Assembly: GCA_026005095.1 (NCBI GenBank)
Contig: BPKK01000001.1
Span: 62,001-126,000, forward strand
Reading direction: 5' to 3'
Source: Silanimonas sp.
Lineage (GTDB): Bacteria > Pseudomonadota > Gammaproteobacteria > Xanthomonadales > Xanthomonadaceae
Length of the DNA stretch: 64,000 nt
Below, in pieces: positions 54,451 to 63,792 of this stretch; positions within the stretch are counted from its first letter, which is position 1, and every line of letters begins with the position of its first letter. A program made the translations under genes and the position numbers. The notes under the pieces were generated by a model. That model saw nothing but the letters and a program-made list of their open reading frames with translations. It was not told where the DNA came from and ran no database searches.

Positions 54451-57400
54451 ATGAGCCACCCCAACCTTCCCGCCGCGCCCCTGCCGAGGCGCGGCCAGCA
54501 ACGCGCCGACTGGCGCCTCCCCGCCACCTCCACCGCCGCCGCCCTGGCCATCGCCGAGCGGGCCCGCCAGCACGCCGGCCTGGTGCTGACCGTGGCCCGC
54601 GACCCACAGTCGGCCCTGCGCCTGGAAGCCGACCTGCGGAGCCTGTCCCGCGGCCTGCCGGTACTGCATTTCCCCGACTGGGAGACCCTGCCCTACGACC
54701 TGTTCTCGCCGCATCCCGACATCGTCTCGGAACGCGTGGCGACTCTGTACCGCCTGCCCGCCCTGTCGCGCGGCGTGCTGGTGGTGCCGGTCTCCACCCT
54801 GCTACAGCGGGTGGCGCCGCCGGAGTGGATCGCCGGCAACGTACTCGACCTGAAACGTGGCCAGGTGCTCGATCTCGATGCCGAGAAGCGGCGTCTGCAG
54901 GCCGCCGGCTACCGCCATGTGCCGCAGGTCAACGACCCAGGCGATTTCAGCGTGCGTGGCGCCCTGCTCGACCTCTTCCCCACCGGAGCGGCCGAGCCCT
55001 ACCGCATCGAGCTATTCGACGACCGCATCGACTCGCTGCGCAGCTTCGACCCCGAGACCCAGCGCTCGCTGCATCCGGTGGAGGCCATATCGCTGCTGCC
55101 GGCGCGCGAGTTCCCGCTCGACGCGGCTGGCTGCCGGCGTGCCCGCGAGGCCTTGCTCGAACGCTTCGACCTCGACCCACGGCGCTGTCCGCTGGTGCAG
55201 GACCTGAAGGAAGGCGTGGCACCGGCCGGCATCGAGTACTACCTGTCGCTGTTCTTCGAGCGCACCGCCAGCCTATTCGAGCATGTTCCCGCCGATACCC
55301 TGGTGGTACTGGAAGCCGGCTGGGAGCAGTCCGCCGAACAGCACCTCGGCGCCTGTGCCCAGCGCTGGGAGCAGCGCCGCCATGACATCGAGCGGCCAGT
55401 GCTGCCGCCCGAGGAACTGTGGCTACGCCTCGACGAACTACGGGGCGCGCTGAACCGCCATCCGCGCATCGAGCTTCTGCCCCCCGGCCACCCACGCTGG
55501 GCCGAGGCCACGGAACTGCCCCTGCTGCCCGCGCCCGAACTGCCGCTCGCCGCCCGTGGCGAGGCGCCCGGCGCGGCGCTGCGCGCCTTCCTCAGCAGCT
55601 ACCCGGGCCGCGTGCTGGTGGCCGCCGACTCGCCGGGCCGTCGCGAAGCCCTGATCGAGGTGCTGGCCGCCGCCGACCTCAGGCCGCCCACGGTGGCCGA
55701 CTGGGCGGCCTTCCTCGAAGGCGGCGAACGCTACGCCATTGCCGTACTGCCACTCGATGGCGGCTTCGCCACCGGCGAGCCAGCCCTTGCGGTGCTCACC
55801 GAGCGCCAGCTGTTCCCGGAGAAGGCAGAGCAATCACGCCGTCGCAGCCGGCGCGGGGTACGCGACCCCGACACGATCATCCGCGACCTCGCGGAAATCG
55901 CGATCGGCTCGCCGATCGTCCACGAGGAGCACGGCGTGGGCCGCTACCGCGGGCTCGAGGTACTGGAGGCCGGCGGCGTGGCTGGCGAGTACCTGGTCAT
56001 CGAGTACGCCAAGGGCGACAGGCTGTATGTGCCGGTCTCGCAGCTCGAGCGCGTCTCGCGTTACTCCGGCGCTTCCCCCGAGCATGCCCCGCTGCACAGT
56101 CTTGGCGGCGAGGCCTGGGAGAAGGCCCGCCGCAAGGCCGCCGAGAAGGTGCGCGACGTGGCCGCCGAACTGCTGGAGATCCAGGCCCGGCGACAGGCCC
56201 GCGCCGGGCTTGCCCTGCCGGTGGACCGGGCGATGTACGAGCCCTTCGCCGCCAGCTTCCCCTTCGAAGAAACCCCCGACCAGCTCGCTGCCATCGAGGC
56301 AGTGATCGCCGATCTCGCGAAGCCCTCACCGATGGATCGGGTGGTCTGCGGCGATGTGGGCTTCGGCAAGACCGAGGTGGCGGTGCGCGCCGCCTTCGTC
56401 GCAGCCACGGCGGGAAAACAGGTGGCGGTACTGGTGCCCACCACCCTGCTCGCCGAGCAGCACTATCGCAATTTCCGCGACCGCTTCGCCGACTGGCCGA
56501 TCCGCGTCGAGGTGCTCTCGCGCTTCAAGTCGCCGAAAGACATCAAGACTGTGCTGGCGCAAGTGGCCGAGGGCAAGATCGATGTCATCGTCGGCACCCA
56601 CCGCCTGCTGCAGGACGACGTACGCTTCAAAGACCTCGGGCTGGTCATCGTCGACGAGGAGCAGCGCTTCGGCGTGCGGCAGAAGGAGCGGCTGAAGGCC
56701 ATGCGCGCCGAGGTGCACCTGCTCACCCTGACCGCCACGCCGATCCCGCGCACTCTCAACATGGCCATGAGCGGCCTGCGCGACCTGTCGATCATCGCCA
56801 CGCCGCCGGCACACCGCCTCGCGGTCAAGACCTTCCTCACCCCCTGGGACGAGGCCACGATCGCCGAGGCCTTCCAGCGCGAACTCGCCCGCGGTGGGCA
56901 GGTGTACTTCCTGCACAACGAGGTCGAGAGCATCGAGAGGATGGCCCGCGACCTCGAAGCCTTGGTACCGGAGGCCCGCATCCGCGTGGCCCATGGCCAG
57001 ATGGCCGAGCGCGAGCTGGAGCAGGTGATGCTCGACTTCCACCGCCAGCGCTTCAACGTGCTGGTGTGTACCACCATCATCGAATCGGGCATCGACATCC
57101 CTAGTGCCAACACCATCCTGGTGAACCGCGCCGACAAGTTCGGTTTGGCGCAGCTGCACCAGGTACGCGGCCGCGTCGGCCGCTCGCACCACCGCGCCTA
57201 CTGCTACCTCATCGTGCCGCCCAGGCTCACCCCGGATGCCGAGAAGCGCCTCGAGGCGCTGGCAGCCATCGAGGAACTGGGCGCCGGCTTCATGCTGGCC
57301 ACCCACGACCTCGAGATCCGCGGCGCCGGCGAGCTTCTCGGCGAGGAGCAGAGCGGCCAGATCGCCGAGGTCGGCTTCAGCCTCTATACCGAGCTGCTGG

Positions 57401-57900
57401 AGCGGGCGGTGAAGTCGATCAAGGCCGGCAAGATCCCCGACCTCGACGCCGGCACGCCGATCGGCCCAGAGATCAACCTCAACCTGCCGGCCCTGCTGCC
57501 CGAGGACTACCTGCCCGACGTGCATGCCAGGCTCACCCAGTACAAGCGCATCAGCGCCGCCAAGACGCCCGAGCAGCTGCGCGAGTTGCAGGTGGAACTG
57601 GTGGATCGCTTCGGTCTGCTGCCCGAGCCGGCCAAGCACTTGTTCGCCGTCGGCGAGCTGAAGCTGGAAGCAGCCCGGCTCGGCATCCGCAAGCTGGAAT
57701 TGGGGCCGCAGGGCGGCCGCCTGGTGTTCGAGGCCAGGCCGAGCATCGATCCGATGGCAGTGATCCGCCTGATCCAGGGCCAGCCGAAGGTCTACGCCAT
57801 GGACGGGCCCGACAAACTGCGGATGCGGCTCGAACTGCCCGACGCCGCGAGCCGGCTGCGTGCCGCCCGCGCCCTGTTCGCCACCCTGGCCCAGGGCTGA
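54451..57900 (+). CDS. mfd: Transcription-repair coupling factor Mfd
   Basis: A 1149-residue ATP-dependent translocase that removes stalled RNA polymerase and recruits UvrA. The N-terminal UvrB-homology module is present (HFPDWETLPYDLFSPHPDIVSERVATLYRL). The RNA polymerase-interacting CarD-like domain is IGSPIVHEEHGVGRYRGLEV...GDRLYVPVSQL. The RecG-like motor has Walker A GDVGFGKTEVAVRAAF, DEEQRFGV, LTATPIPRTLNMAMSGLRDLSII, VCTTIIESGIDIPSANTILVNRAD and QLHQVRGRVGRSHHRAYCYL. The C-terminal TRCF domain is complete. Length is normal (E. coli 1148). Confidence 0.97.
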   Translation: MSHPNLPAAPLPRRGQQRADWRLPATSTAAALAIAERARQHAGLVLTVARDPQSALRLEADLRSLSRGLPVLHFPDWETLPYDLFSPHPDIVSERVATLYRLPALSRGVLVVPVSTLLQRVAPPEWIAGNVLDLKRGQVLDLDAEKRRLQAAGYRHVPQVNDPGDFSVRGALLDLFPTGAAEPYRIELFDDRIDSLRSFDPETQRSLHPVEAISLLPAREFPLDAAGCRRAREALLERFDLDPRRCPLVQDLKEGVAPAGIEYYLSLFFERTASLFEHVPADTLVVLEAGWEQSAEQHLGACAQRWEQRRHDIERPVLPPEELWLRLDELRGALNRHPRIELLPPGHPRWAEATELPLLPAPELPLAARGEAPGAALRAFLSSYPGRVLVAADSPGRREALIEVLAAADLRPPTVADWAAFLEGGERYAIAVLPLDGGFATGEPALAVLTERQLFPEKAEQSRRRSRRGVRDPDTIIRDLAEIAIGSPIVHEEHGVGRYRGLEVLEAGGVAGEYLVIEYAKGDRLYVPVSQLERVSRYSGASPEHAPLHSLGGEAWEKARRKAAEKVRDVAAELLEIQARRQARAGLALPVDRAMYEPFAASFPFEETPDQLAAIEAVIADLAKPSPMDRVVCGDVGFGKTEVAVRAAFVAATAGKQVAVLVPTTLLAEQHYRNFRDRFADWPIRVEVLSRFKSPKDIKTVLAQVAEGKIDVIVGTHRLLQDDVRFKDLGLVIVDEEQRFGVRQKERLKAMRAEVHLLTLTATPIPRTLNMAMSGLRDLSIIATPPAHRLAVKTFLTPWDEATIAEAFQRELARGGQVYFLHNEVESIERMARDLEALVPEARIRVAHGQMAERELEQVMLDFHRQRFNVLVCTTIIESGIDIPSANTILVNRADKFGLAQLHQVRGRVGRSHHRAYCYLIVPPRLTPDAEKRLEALAAIEELGAGFMLATHDLEIRGAGELLGEEQSGQIAEVGFSLYTELLERAVKSIKAGKIPDLDAGTPIGPEINLNLPALLPEDYLPDVHARLTQYKRISAAKTPEQLRELQVELVDRFGLLPEPAKHLFAVGELKLEAARLGIRKLELGPQGGRLVFEARPSIDPMAVIRLIQGQPKVYAMDGPDKLRMRLELPDAASRLRAARALFATLAQG

Positions 57901-57914
57901 TCCGGGAACCCGGC

Positions 57915-58658
57915 TCAGCCGCTCCGGCCGGAGCGGCGGGCCTCCGCGGCGGCGCGCATGGCGCGGTATTCGTGCACGAACCAGCCGCTGCCGCCGGCCT
58001 CGAGGCAATGCATGGCGGCATCGGCCACCATCTCGGCCTCGATGGCGCGGAAGCGGGCCAGCGGGCCTAACAGCAGGGGGTTGTAGAGCGGCGCGAGGAT
58101 TTGCCCGAGGCGCTCCAGCGGCCGCCGCTCCGTGCGCTCGCCGAGCAGCAGGCCGGGGCGCAGGATGTCCACCCGCGGGAAGTTCTGCTCCGCGAGGCCC
58201 CGCTCGGCCTCGGCCTTCACCCGAAGATAGAAGTTGCCCGAGCGCGGGTTCGCTCCGGCCGAGGACACCAGGATGGCGTGCCGGGCACCGAGGGCACGGG
58301 CCAGGGAGGCGAATTTCAGGACGAGGTCGCGGTCGACGGCAACGAACGCGGCCTGGTTACCGGCCTTGGCCATGGTGGTGCCGAGCGCGCAGATCCAAGC
58401 CTCGGCACGGAAGCCGGCGAGTGTCTTGCGAAGGCCGCTGTCGCTCCGACGTTCTGCCGTCGGCCCTTCGTAGACCGGGTTTTCCAGCCGCGGCGAGCGC
58501 AGGGCGAGGGGGCTGCGGGTGGGTGCCACCACCTGGAAGCCCGCCCCCGGCGCCAGCAGGCGCTCGAGCAGGCGGCTGCCGACCAAACCCGAGGCTCCCG
58601 ACAGCAACACCCGGCGCAGCGGCGCGTCGGTCTCCGGCAGCGGCAGGGGCGCTTGCAT
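57915..58658 (-). CDS. NAD(P)-binding Rossmann-fold protein (HTATIP2/YbjT-like)
   Basis: A 247-residue atypical SDR. The N-terminal cofactor loop is VLLSGASGLVGSRLLERLL. The centre has ICALGTTMAKAGNQAAFVAVDRDLVLKFASLARALGARHAILVSSAGANP, and then NFYLRVKAEAERGLAEQNFPRVDILRPGLLLGERTERRPLERLG, close to the HTATIP2/TIP30-like oxidoreductases. The reaction is unknown. It is convergent with mfd (14 nt) and divergent from the TonB receptor. Confidence 0.8.
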   Translation of the reverse strand: MQAPLPLPETDAPLRRVLLSGASGLVGSRLLERLLAPGAGFQVVAPTRSPLALRSPRLENPVYEGPTAERRSDSGLRKTLAGFRAEAWICALGTTMAKAGNQAAFVAVDRDLVLKFASLARALGARHAILVSSAGANPRSGNFYLRVKAEAERGLAEQNFPRVDILRPGLLLGERTERRPLERLGQILAPLYNPLLLGPLARFRAIEAEMVADAAMHCLEAGGSGWFVHEYRAMRAAAEARRSGRSG

Positions 58659-58771
58659 GCGGCGGGATCGGATGTGAAGAGGGTCCCGAAAGTATCACGC
58701 CCGATGGCGACAAAATCCGAACACCACCGCGGTTTTCGCCCCGGATCGGCGGGATTGGGCGTGATGCCCCG

Positions 58772-58813
58772 GTGACAAAGGCAAACGCCCAGCAGATAAT
58801 AGTGCTTCTCATT
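58772..58813 (+). promoter_or_regulatory. Promoter with Fur box for the TonB receptor gene
   Basis: GTGACA (58772-58777), a 17-nt spacer and GATAAT (58795-58800) form a promoter. The -10 is the start of GATAATAGTGCTTCTCATT (58795-58813), which matches the Fur pattern AATGAGAATNATTCTCATT at about 13 of 18 positions with a perfect right half. Confidence 0.6.
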
Positions 58814-58834
58814 TGTCGTCTTTCCTTCCCGCCC

Positions 58835-60985
58835 ATGCCCTGCCCCCGCCTGCATCCGCTCTGCACCGCCCTCGGTCTTGCCCTGGCCGCCTCCCCCACT
58901 TTTGCCGTGCCCGCGCCGGAGGCAGACGATGCCGGCGAGAAGCGCCGCACCCTGGCCACCATCGAGGTGGTGGGCACGGTGCCGCAGCCAGCCAGCGCCG
59001 AGGGCAGTGCCGCCATCCTCGACCGGGCGGTGCTGGTCTCCAGCCGCACACTCACCGTGAACGAGGCCTTGCGCAAAGTGCCTGGTGTCACCGTCCGCGA
59101 CGAGGAAGGCTTCGGCCTCAGGCCGAACATCGGCATCCGCGGCAGCAATCCCACCCGCTCCACCAAGGTGCTGCTGCTCGAGGACGGCCTGCCGGCCATG
59201 TACGCGCCCTATGGCGACAACGCCAGCTACTACCACGCCCCGATCCAGCGCTACGAGCGCATCGAGGTGCTGAAGGGCGCCGGCCTGCTGCGCTTCGGCC
59301 CGCAGACCATCACCGGTGCCATCAACTACATCACCCCCACCCCGCCCGAAGAAGCCGCCGGTCACGTGCAGCTTTCCGGCGGAACCAGAGGCTATGGCGC
59401 CCTGCACGCTGCCGTGGGCGGCAAGAGCCTCGAACTCGACCTCGGCCACAAGCAGGGCGACGGCGCTCGCGACAACACTGCCCTAGAGCAAACCGACCTG
59501 TTCGTGAAGTTCCAGCGCCAGATCAGCGAGCACCAGGCCCTGACCCTGCGCGGCAACGCCCTGCGCGAAGACTCGCAGGTGGGCTACTCCGGCCTCACCG
59601 AGGCGGAGTACCGCAACTTCGGCCGCGAGTACTACCCCTTCCTCGACGATTCCTTCGACATCGAACGCTACGGCTTCTCGGCCAGCCACGACTGGACCCC
59701 GCGCCCGGGGCTCTCGCTGCTCACCTCGGCTTACTACAGCCAGTTCGAACGCGACTGGTGGCGCCAGTCCAGCACCACCACCGACACCCAATGCGGCACC
59801 GCCTTCCGCGACGCGCGCCTTTCCGGCCAGCGCGTCGATCCCCGGACCTGCAACTCGGCACAGGGCCGCCTGCGCAACTACTACACCTGGGGCGTAGACA
59901 GCCGCCTTGCCTGGGACCGCAGCCTGTTCGGAACGCCGGGCAACAGCGAGCTTGGTCTGCGCTGGCACGAGGAGAAGCAGATCCGCTACCAGGTGAACGG
60001 CACGGCCCCCGCCGCCCGCAGCGGCACCACGGTGGAGGACAACCTCCGCACCACCGAGGCCCTGGCCGCCTTCGCCACCACCACCTTCGAACTGGGTGCG
60101 CTGAAGCTGAGCCCCAGCCTGCGCCACGAGGATATCCGCTTCACCCGCCAGAACCGCCTGCCCGGCGGCCTGGGCGGCCGGGATGGCCTTGAGGAAACCA
60201 CCTGGGGCCTGGGCGGGCACTGGCAGGCCAACGAGACGCTGGTGCTATTCGCCTCGGCCCACGAAGGCTTCGCCCCGCCACGGGTCGAGGACCTGATCGC
60301 CGGCAACGGCACCAGCACCACGGTGGATGCCGAGAAGAGCCTGAATCTCGAACTCGGCCTGCGCACCCGCTGGCAGGGCATCGATCTCGAGGCGGTGGCC
60401 TTCCGCAACGACTTCGACAACCAGGTGGTGGTGGGCTCGATCGCCGGTGGCAGCACCCCGCTAGCCCAGGGCGAGACCGAGTACGCCGGCATCGAGTTCT
60501 CGGCCAGCCTGAACCGCGGAGCCTTGGCACGCCGCAGCGGCGAGTTCTATGCCGATCTCGCCCTCACCCACCTGTTCACCGCCGAACAGCGCAGCGTGCT
60601 GCGGCGGGTGGACAACGGCCTGCCGGCCAATGGCAGCGTGGCCGGCAACCGCCTGCCCTATGCCCCCGACCTCACCACCACCTTCCGCGCCGGCTATGTG
60701 CAAGGCGCCTGGGACGGCTCGGTAGAGGTCCAGCACGTTGGTCGGCAGTGGTCCGACTTTGCCAACACCTTGCACCCGGCCGCGAATGGCGACGGGCAGT
60801 TCGGCCGCATCGACGGCTACGCGGTCTGGAACGCCACCCTCAACTACGAGCCGGAAGGCAAGCCCTGGAGTGGCTTCCTTGCGGTGAAGAACCTCACCGA
60901 CCGCGAATACATCGTCGATCGCACCCGCGGCATCCTGTTCGGCAATCCGCGGCAGGTGATCGCCGGCCTGCGTTACGACTGGTAA
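58835..60985 (+). CDS. TonB-dependent siderophore/iron receptor
   Basis: A 716-residue outer-membrane receptor. The signal peptide (LGLALAASPTFAVP) precedes a TonB box-like TIEVVGT. The plug domain has LTVNEALRKVPGVTVRDEEGFGLRPNIGIRGSNPTRSTKVLLLEDGLPAMYAPYGDNASYYHAP and YERIEVLKGAGLLRFGPQTITGAINYI, close to the FecA-type group. The 22-strand barrel ends with ...FLAVKNLTDREYIVDRTRGILFGNPRQVIAGLRYDW, with a terminal aromatic. A Fur-like box upstream indicates iron repression, so the ligand is probably a ferric chelate; which one cannot be told. The start at 58835 excludes an antisense ORF extension. Confidence 0.9.
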   Translation: MPCPRLHPLCTALGLALAASPTFAVPAPEADDAGEKRRTLATIEVVGTVPQPASAEGSAAILDRAVLVSSRTLTVNEALRKVPGVTVRDEEGFGLRPNIGIRGSNPTRSTKVLLLEDGLPAMYAPYGDNASYYHAPIQRYERIEVLKGAGLLRFGPQTITGAINYITPTPPEEAAGHVQLSGGTRGYGALHAAVGGKSLELDLGHKQGDGARDNTALEQTDLFVKFQRQISEHQALTLRGNALREDSQVGYSGLTEAEYRNFGREYYPFLDDSFDIERYGFSASHDWTPRPGLSLLTSAYYSQFERDWWRQSSTTTDTQCGTAFRDARLSGQRVDPRTCNSAQGRLRNYYTWGVDSRLAWDRSLFGTPGNSELGLRWHEEKQIRYQVNGTAPAARSGTTVEDNLRTTEALAAFATTTFELGALKLSPSLRHEDIRFTRQNRLPGGLGGRDGLEETTWGLGGHWQANETLVLFASAHEGFAPPRVEDLIAGNGTSTTVDAEKSLNLELGLRTRWQGIDLEAVAFRNDFDNQVVVGSIAGGSTPLAQGETEYAGIEFSASLNRGALARRSGEFYADLALTHLFTAEQRSVLRRVDNGLPANGSVAGNRLPYAPDLTTTFRAGYVQGAWDGSVEVQHVGRQWSDFANTLHPAANGDGQFGRIDGYAVWNATLNYEPEGKPWSGFLAVKNLTDREYIVDRTRGILFGNPRQVIAGLRYDW

Positions 60986-61008
60986 GCCTCGCTCCCCCAG
61001 CCACGAAC

Positions 61009-61038
61009 GGAAACGGCGCCCTTACGGGCGCCGCTTCC
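61009..61038. terminator. Hairpin between the TonB receptor and fumarase genes
   Basis: GGAAACGGCGCCC-TTAC-GGGCGCCGCTTCC, with one A/C mismatch in the stem, lies in the 93-nt gap between two convergent genes. It has no T-tract but could work in both directions. Confidence 0.55.
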
Positions 61039-61078
61039 GTCTCCGGACCCGCCGCGGTGCGGCGGCAGGCCGATGAGG

Positions 61079-62602
61079 TCATTCCACCACCACTGGAATG
61101 CCGAGGCGTTTGGCGATGCGATCCTTCCACTCGGCTGGGCCGGTACTGTGTACCGACTCGCCCCGCGAATCCACGGCCACCGTCACCGGCATGTCCTTCA
61201 CCTCGAACTCGTAGATCGCCTCCATGCCGAGGTCGGGGAAACCCACCACCTTCGCCGCCTTGATCGCCTTCGACACCAGGTAGGCCGCGCCCCCCACCGC
61301 CATCAGGTAGGCGCTCTTATGCTTCTTGATGGCCTCGATGGCGGCCGGGCCGCGCTCGGCCTTGCCCACCATGCCATAGAGCCCAGTCTGGGCCAGTACC
61401 TGCTCGGTGAACTTGTCCATGCGCGTGGCCGTGGTAGGGCCGGCCGGCCCCACCACCTCGTCGCGTACCGGATCGACCGGGCCGACGTAGTAGATGAAGC
61501 GGCCACGCAGGTCCACCGGCAGGGGTTCGCCCCGGTCCAGCATGTCGACCATGCGCTTGTGCGCGGCATCGCGGCCGGTGAGCAGGCGGCCGTTGAGCAG
61601 CAGCACCTCGCCGGGCTTCCAGCTCGCGATCTCCTCCTTGGTGATCGCATCGAGGTTCACGCGCCTGCCCTTGCTGGCATCGTAGGTCAGTGCCGGCCAG
61701 TCCTCCAGCGACGGCGGCTCCAGCATCACCGGGCCGCTGCCATCGAGCGTGAAGTGCGCATGCCGCGTGGCTGCGCAGTTCGGGATGATGGCCACCGGCA
61801 GATTGGCCGCATGCGTCGGGTAATCCCTGATCTTGACGTCGAGCACGGTGGTAAGACCGCCCAAGCCCTGAGCGCCGATGCCGAGCCGGTTCACTTTCTC
61901 GTAGAGCTCGATGCGAAGCTCCTCGATGCGGTTCGATGGCCCGCGGGCGATCAACTCCTGGATGTCGATCGGCTCCATCAGGGCTTCCTTGGCAAGCAGC
62001 ATGGCCTTTTCAGCCGTGCCGCCGATGCCGATGCCCAGCATGCCCGGCGGGCACCAGCCGGCGCCCATGGTCGGCACGGTCTTCAGCACCCAGTCCACGA
62101 TCGAATCGGACGGATTGAGCATCGCGAACTTCGACTTCGCCTCCGAGCCACCGCCCTTGGCGGCCACGATCACATCGACCGTGTCGCCCGGCACCACCTT
62201 CATGTTGACCACCGCCGGAGTATTGTCCTTGGTGTTCTGGCGCCGGCCGGCCGGATCGGCGAGCACCGAGGCGCGCAGGCGATTGTCGGGATGGTTGTAG
62301 GCGCGGCGCACGCCCTCGTTCACCATCTCCTCCACCGAGAGCGTGGCCTCCCAGCGGACGTCCATGCCGATCTCGAGAAAGACGGTGACGATGCCGGTGT
62401 CCTGGCAGATCGGGCGGTGGCCTTCGGCGCACATCCGCGAGTTGATGAGGATCTGCGCCATTGCGTCCTTGGCCGCGGGGCTCTCCTCCTTCTCATAGGC
62501 TTTGGTAAGCGCCTTGATGTAGTCGACCGGGTGGTAGTAGCTGATGAATTGCAGCGCGTCGGCGATCGACTGGATGAAGTCGTCCTGCTTGATGACGGTC
62601 AT
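61079..62602 (-). CDS. fumA: Fumarate hydratase class I
   Basis: A 507-residue [4Fe-4S] fumarase converting fumarate and malate in the TCA cycle. The single-chain class I form is shown by the N-terminal domain with the cluster Cys in SRMCAEGHRPICQDTG, AKGGGSEAKSKFAML, MGAGWCPPGMLGIGIGGTAEKA and IIPNCAATRHAHF. The C-terminal domain has LLLNGRLLTGRDAAHKRMVDML, YYVGPVDPVRDEVVGPAGPTTATRMDKFTEQVL and VDSRGESVHSTGPAEW. The length fits the two-domain single polypeptide rather than the split alpha/beta type. A TAGAAT -10-like hexamer sits 43 nt upstream of the start. Confidence 0.95.
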   Translation of the reverse strand: MTVIKQDDFIQSIADALQFISYYHPVDYIKALTKAYEKEESPAAKDAMAQILINSRMCAEGHRPICQDTGIVTVFLEIGMDVRWEATLSVEEMVNEGVRRAYNHPDNRLRASVLADPAGRRQNTKDNTPAVVNMKVVPGDTVDVIVAAKGGGSEAKSKFAMLNPSDSIVDWVLKTVPTMGAGWCPPGMLGIGIGGTAEKAMLLAKEALMEPIDIQELIARGPSNRIEELRIELYEKVNRLGIGAQGLGGLTTVLDVKIRDYPTHAANLPVAIIPNCAATRHAHFTLDGSGPVMLEPPSLEDWPALTYDASKGRRVNLDAITKEEIASWKPGEVLLLNGRLLTGRDAAHKRMVDMLDRGEPLPVDLRGRFIYYVGPVDPVRDEVVGPAGPTTATRMDKFTEQVLAQTGLYGMVGKAERGPAAIEAIKKHKSAYLMAVGGAAYLVSKAIKAAKVVGFPDLGMEAIYEFEVKDMPVTVAVDSRGESVHSTGPAEWKDRIAKRLGIPVVVE

Positions 62603-62655
62603 GGCATGGCGGCGCGACGCCGCGTGGCGTGGATGAGGATGCTGATTCTAAGCCA

Positions 62656-62680
62656 GCCGCCACCGGCGGCCGGTGGCGGC
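62656..62680. repeat. Perfect 12-bp-arm inverted repeat upstream of fumarase
   Basis: GCCGCCACCGGC and GCCGGTGGCGGC are exact reverse complements separated by a single G. The element lies between the STAS-like gene and the fumarase promoter. It could be a terminator-type hairpin for the upstream gene (no T-tract) or an operator. Confidence 0.6.
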
Positions 62681-62691
62681 CGAGGCGCTTC

Positions 62692-63102
62692 TCACTCCGC
62701 GAAGCGCACCCAGAGCTCGGCCTCGGAGCGCGAGCCGAAGATGCGTACCTCGAGCCCGGCGGCCTGGGCATCGAGCTGGGTGGCCTCGTAGGCCCCCACG
62801 CGGTCGACGCTGCGGGCCACGAAGGCCCAGCGCCGGCCGACGAAGGTCTGCGGTCCCAGGGCCCGCATGAAGGCCTCGCGCTGCTCGCCGACGAAGGGCT
62901 CGTCGTCCATCAGGTCGATGGCCAGCACCTTCACGATCCGCAGTGAGGCGGCGAGATCGCGCACCGCATGCCAGCAGGAGGCCATGTGCTCCGGAGAGCC
63001 GCGCCGGCCACGGTATTCCACGACCAGGACATCGAGGTCGGCGCGCCAGCGGATCTCCACCGGCGCGTGGCCCTCGAGGACGTGCGGCAACGGCGCATTC
63101 AT
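62692..63102 (-). CDS. Small SpoIIAA/STAS-like protein
   Basis: A 136-residue protein with no signal or membrane segment. The pattern VEIRWRADLDVLVVEYRGRRG ... VLAIDLMDDEPFVGEQREAFMRALG ... RRWAFVARSVDRVGAYEATQLDAQAAGLEVRIFGSRSEAELWVRFA alternates strands and helices like the SpoIIAA/STAS-type proteins. No clear phosphorylatable Ser is recognised, and function is unknown. It lies between the cspA terminator and fumarase. Confidence 0.55.
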   Translation of the reverse strand: MNAPLPHVLEGHAPVEIRWRADLDVLVVEYRGRRGSPEHMASCWHAVRDLAASLRIVKVLAIDLMDDEPFVGEQREAFMRALGPQTFVGRRWAFVARSVDRVGAYEATQLDAQAAGLEVRIFGSRSEAELWVRFAE

Positions 63103-63133
63103 GGGGCGAGTGTGTTCCTCATTCCGGCGAAAG

Positions 63134-63159
63134 AAAACCCCGGGCGGACCCGGGGTTTT
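63134..63159. terminator. Intrinsic terminator after the cold-shock gene
   Basis: A perfect 11-bp stem AAAACCCCGGG / CCCGGGGTTTT with loop CGGA. The A/T ends make it competent on both strands; on the minus strand it closes the cold-shock protein transcript. Confidence 0.88.
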
Positions 63160-63186
63160 CCGTTTTCCCTCCCCTGCGGGCGGGAC

Positions 63187-63396
63187 TCAGGCGACCTGGA
63201 CTTCGTCGGCCTGGAGCCCCTTCTGGCCCTGGACCACTTTGAAGGAGACACGCTGGCCTTCCTTCAGGGTCTTGAAGCCGGTGCCCACGATGGAGCGGAA
63301 GTGGACGAATACGTCCTGGCCGTTCTCCGGCGTGATGAAGCCGAAGCCCTTGGCGTCATTGAACCACTTCACGGTTCCGAACTGACGATCCGACAT
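63187..63396 (-). CDS. cspA: Cold-shock domain protein (CspA family)
   Basis: A 69-residue single OB-fold RNA chaperone. RNP1 is GFGFI in [15 protein letters not shown] and RNP2 is VFVHF in DVFVHFRSI; the start is GTVKWFN. The ORF-track start at 63507 adds an unlikely 37-residue extension; [12 protein letters not shown] at 63396 is the family start. A long 5' leader, as usual for cold-shock genes, would occupy the upstream gap. Confidence 0.95.
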   Translation of the reverse strand: MSDRQFGTVKWFNDAKGFGFITPENGQDVFVHFRSIVGTGFKTLKEGQRVSFKVVQGQKGLQADEVQVA

Positions 63397-63792
63397 TGCA
63401 ATGCATCCTCGAACATTGGCTGGAGATAGGAACGACGCCAACCGCACGCCGCTACTGCTTGCCCGGGGAATCGTTGCGACGATGCAGCAGATCGAACGGA
63501 TCGGCACACCGGGCCACGGTCGACTGTGACCCGGACGGAGCAGTGGTCCTACAGTAACCCGAGGCTGAACGAAAAGTAAGTCCCCGCAGGACTGCGAACC
63601 TCATCTCAGTTCCCCCCCCCTTCCCGGGCCCCTCCCGCCCCCCGGCTGCTGCGCCGCCGCATGGCCCGGCGCAGGTCCGCCCCGCCCGCCCCGCCCGCCC
63701 CGGCGGCTGCCCCGGCAGAGCGGCACGACCCCGGTCAAATCCGGCCCACCCCCGGATGCGACAATGGCGTGTTTCCCGAGACCCCGACCGGC
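63397..63792. other. Intergenic region between divergent cspA and fpr
   Basis: About 396 nt without a convincing gene. The left part is probably the long cspA leader. On the minus strand a weak promoter, CTTACT-N18-TACTGT, lies near 63550-63580. The right part is C-rich with homopolymer runs (CCCCCCCC at about 63612) and the repeat GCCCCGCCCGCCCC. A GACAAT hexamer (63760-63765) could be the fpr -10. The minus-strand ORF across this region is an Arg/Gly-rich shadow. Confidence 0.5.

Noticed and set aside
52110-55385. 1091-aa plus-strand ORF
   Set aside because: Antisense of the decaheme and cytochrome b-like genes, then out-of-frame with mfd; no domain seen.
57902-57913. CCGGG-AA-CCCGG hairpin after mfd
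   Set aside because: Stem of 5 bp with a 2-nt loop and no T-tract; not a credible terminator.
57860-58834. N-terminal extension of the TonB receptor ORF
   Set aside because: It runs antisense through the Rossmann-fold gene; the signal peptide begins at 58835 behind the promoter.
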